From Caballeronia sp. dw_19 (GTDB lineage: Bacteria; Pseudomonadota; Gammaproteobacteria; Burkholderiales; Burkholderiaceae), in contig NZ_JAAVUQ010000052.1 of the NCBI RefSeq assembly GCF_018449515.1, positions 1-44,388 on the forward strand: DNA of 44,388 nt. Reading direction: 5' to 3'. Under the pieces are notes generated by a model. The model was not told where the DNA came from and ran no database searches. It was given only the letters and a program-made list of their open reading frames with translations. Positions 43,184 through 44,388 of the stretch are shown here, piece by piece. The first letter of the stretch is position 1; each line of letters starts with the position of its first letter. Both the position numbers and the translations under genes were made by a program.

Positions 43184-43247
43184 ACGACCTCCTCGAACGT
43201 CTCTTGGTGGCCGAACCCGGCCGTATGCCGGTCGCGGCCACGCGAGC

Positions 43248-43307
43248 TTGTGTCAAACTCTATTGTTTTGTGTCAAAGTCTATTGTCTTGTGTCGAACTC
43301 TATTGTT
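43248..43307 (+). repeat. Three tandem 20-bp iteron-like repeats
   Basis: Three adjacent 20-bp units, 43248-43267, 43268-43287 and 43288-43307, read TTGTGTCAAACTCTATTGTT with one to three changes each (A/G at position 8, C/G at 11, T/C at 20). The last is followed by CGTTCACA, also found beside the first 18.75 kb copy in inverted orientation. Tandem units of about two helical turns are typical of initiator-binding iterons or of an operator. Confidence 0.8.
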
Positions 43308-43366
43308 CGTTCACACATCAATGTCCGGTTCGCTGATAACAATTTGCGACATGCCTCTTTTCCGTG

Positions 43367-43957
43367 TTACGGGTAGCGGCCATCAATCCAACTCGGGCGC
43401 TGCTCGTCGGGCTTCGCGTCGATCGGTCGGCCGCCGCTGCGATCCCATGCGAAGCGATGAACGTCCCTTATGTGGCTGACAATCCTCTCGCCATCTTCCG
43501 GTCGGATGCTGATGCACGTGCGAATGGTCGTCCTGGGTCCTTCGCCAATCGGTTCAAGGTCGAACGTGAAACGCACTTCGCGATAGCCTGGAGCGTCGCC
43601 AAAGGTGACGAGCGTAGCGGAGAAATCCATTTTCTCGTCGCCCGCCTCTTGGGCGATGAACTGCGCGAGTTTGGCTTGCCGTGCCTTCTCTGCCGCCGCA
43701 TAGGCGGTTTCGTCCTGCTCGCGCCTGAACTGCCGTGCCGCTGCCGGAATCAGGCGCAGCCAGTCGGGGCCGACCTTTTCCATCGCTTCGGCGATCGTGC
43801 AGCTCATGGCCGCAAGCCAGTCTGGACGATCGAGGATCAGCGCGACGGCCAGTTGCTCGCCCGTAGACATTCCGTTGGGGCCTCTGCTCGCAGCGTCGTG
43901 AGCCTTCCCGAGAAGGTGCGCGAGGTCAGCGTTGCCGATGGTCGATACGTTGGTCAT
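43367..43957 (-). CDS. Protein of unknown function, mostly helical
   Basis: This is a 196-residue soluble protein with a helical, alanine-rich first half ('EQDETAYAAAEKARQAKLAQ') and a strand-rich second half ('YREVRFTFDLEPIGEG'). GGAAAGG lies 4 nt before the ATG, the same type of start signal as in the 13.4-18.7 kb block. Its stop lies about 60 nt from the tandem repeats. No family is recognised. Confidence 0.7.
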   Translation of the reverse strand: MTNVSTIGNADLAHLLGKAHDAASRGPNGMSTGEQLAVALILDRPDWLAAMSCTIAEAMEKVGPDWLRLIPAAARQFRREQDETAYAAAEKARQAKLAQFIAQEAGDEKMDFSATLVTFGDAPGYREVRFTFDLEPIGEGPRTTIRTCISIRPEDGERIVSHIRDVHRFAWDRSGGRPIDAKPDEQRPSWIDGRYP

Positions 43958-43977
43958 GGCCTTTCCTCTTTCCGTTA

Positions 43978-44232
43978 TTACGCTGGCGTAGGCTCGGAAA
44001 AGACCAACCCGTACAGCCGCGCAAAGTCGGCCGCATAGGACGCTCGCCTGAGCGCGTCGAGGTGCTGCAACGACAGCGTTTGCCAGAGATCGAAAGCACC
44101 GCTTGCCGCGCCCCGCTCGTAACTCGCGCCGAGAGCGTTGCCAGCTTCTACCTCTTTCGCGGCCGCGTCGAGATGAGCGCGGATCGCGCCTTCGGCGCTC
44201 TGCGTGATCTTGGTGTAACTGACTGACGTCAA
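43978..44232 (-). CDS. Small protein, TTG start, unknown function
   Basis: This is an 84-residue helical protein with a TTG start at 44232, and GGAAAA 4 nt before it. The sequence is alanine-rich and amphipathic ('IRAHLDAAAKEVEAGNALG'). It lies 20 nt before the next gene on the same strand. It is a likely member of the shared small-gene backbone. Confidence 0.6.
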   Translation of the reverse strand: MTSVSYTKITQSAEGAIRAHLDAAAKEVEAGNALGASYERGAASGAFDLWQTLSLQHLDALRRASYAADFARLYGLVFSEPTPA

Positions 44233-44261
44233 TTTATTTTCCGCTCAATTTGCCGACAAAA

Positions 44262-44388
44262 TTAGGGTTGAGACTCGAGAATGGCTCGCACCCAATCGAC
44301 GCTCCTGCTCACGCCGTCAACCATCCACGAAAAACTATCGCACTCCGCGTCATACAGGACGTCGATCACGCTGTCCCCGACTACCGCG
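44262..44388 (-). CDS. C-terminal end of a gene continuing beyond the window
   Basis: An open frame enters from the right edge and ends at TAA 44262, giving about 41 residues ('VIDVLYDAECDSFSWMV' inside). The codon use is coding-like. The rest lies outside the window. The next gene starts 30 nt later. Confidence 0.6.
   Translation of the reverse strand, partial: AVVGDSVIDVLYDAECDSFSWMVDGVSRSVDWVRAILESQP

Noticed and set aside
43248..43307. A CRISPR array
   Set aside because: The repeats are tandem with no spacers between them, and there are no cas genes.

Overview
The window looks like accessory DNA from a Burkholderiaceae genome, probably Paraburkholderia or Caballeronia. The grounds are high G+C with strong third-position GC in the real frames, Burkholderia-type metabolic operons, fused amino-acid ABC transporters, and many LysR, AraC and LacI regulators. 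I see no rRNA, tRNA, CRISPR array or intact transposase. Small-gene blocks and iteron-like repeats suggest a megaplasmid, chromid or genomic island, but no replication gene is visible to prove it.

Layout. (1) 0.1-8.4 kb, minus strand: a nitrogen-compound cluster. It holds two acetamidase/formamidase enzymes (one fused to an AraC regulator), a polysaccharide-deacetylase-fold amidohydrolase, a periplasmic binding protein with a fused permease-ATPase transporter, and a MetX-like alpha/beta hydrolase. A plausible reading is uptake and stepwise hydrolysis of a small amide or imide. (2) 9.0-13.4 kb: a possible conflict/defence patch. It holds an HNH nuclease, a small EACC1-like protein, an HTH-nucleoside deoxyribosyltransferase, a tyrosine-recombinase-fold protein that has lost nearly all catalytic residues, and two unknown proteins. 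(3) 13.4-18.7 kb: about sixteen tiny leftward genes (26-140 codons), several membrane-bound or secreted, plus an H-NS-like protein. Most share a GGAAA(A) signal just before the start codon. An iteron-like array lies at 18.75-18.90 kb.

(4) 19-26.7 kb: two exported esterases/hydrolases and a third on the other strand, a P-loop kinase-like protein, a LysR regulator divergent from a lipocalin-like protein, and decayed intergenic DNA. (5) 26.5-39.9 kb: the metabolic centrepiece. A leftward operon encodes an intradiol (hydroxyquinol-type) dioxygenase, a sugar isomerase-fold TIM barrel, an IolG-type dehydrogenase, a second Gfo/Idh/MocA dehydrogenase, a ChvE-type sugar ABC transporter, a Dabb protein and maleylacetate reductase. 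A LysR gene precedes it, and a PhyH-type dioxygenase divergent from a LacI regulator lies next to it. Sugar or cyclitol import plus oxidation, combined with the lower hydroxyquinol pathway, suggests one route in which a cyclitol is aromatised, or an aryl glycoside is split, to a trihydroxybenzene that then goes to 3-oxoadipate.

(6) 40-43.2 kb: a LysR remnant, a frameshifted GNAT gene, an exported unknown protein and an overlapping RidA / NlpC-P60-like pair. (7) 43.25-44.39 kb: three perfect-length 20-bp tandem repeats matching the 18.75 kb array in inverted orientation, then more small genes with the same GGAAA signal. The metabolic block of 19-43 kb therefore sits between two pieces of the same kind of backbone.
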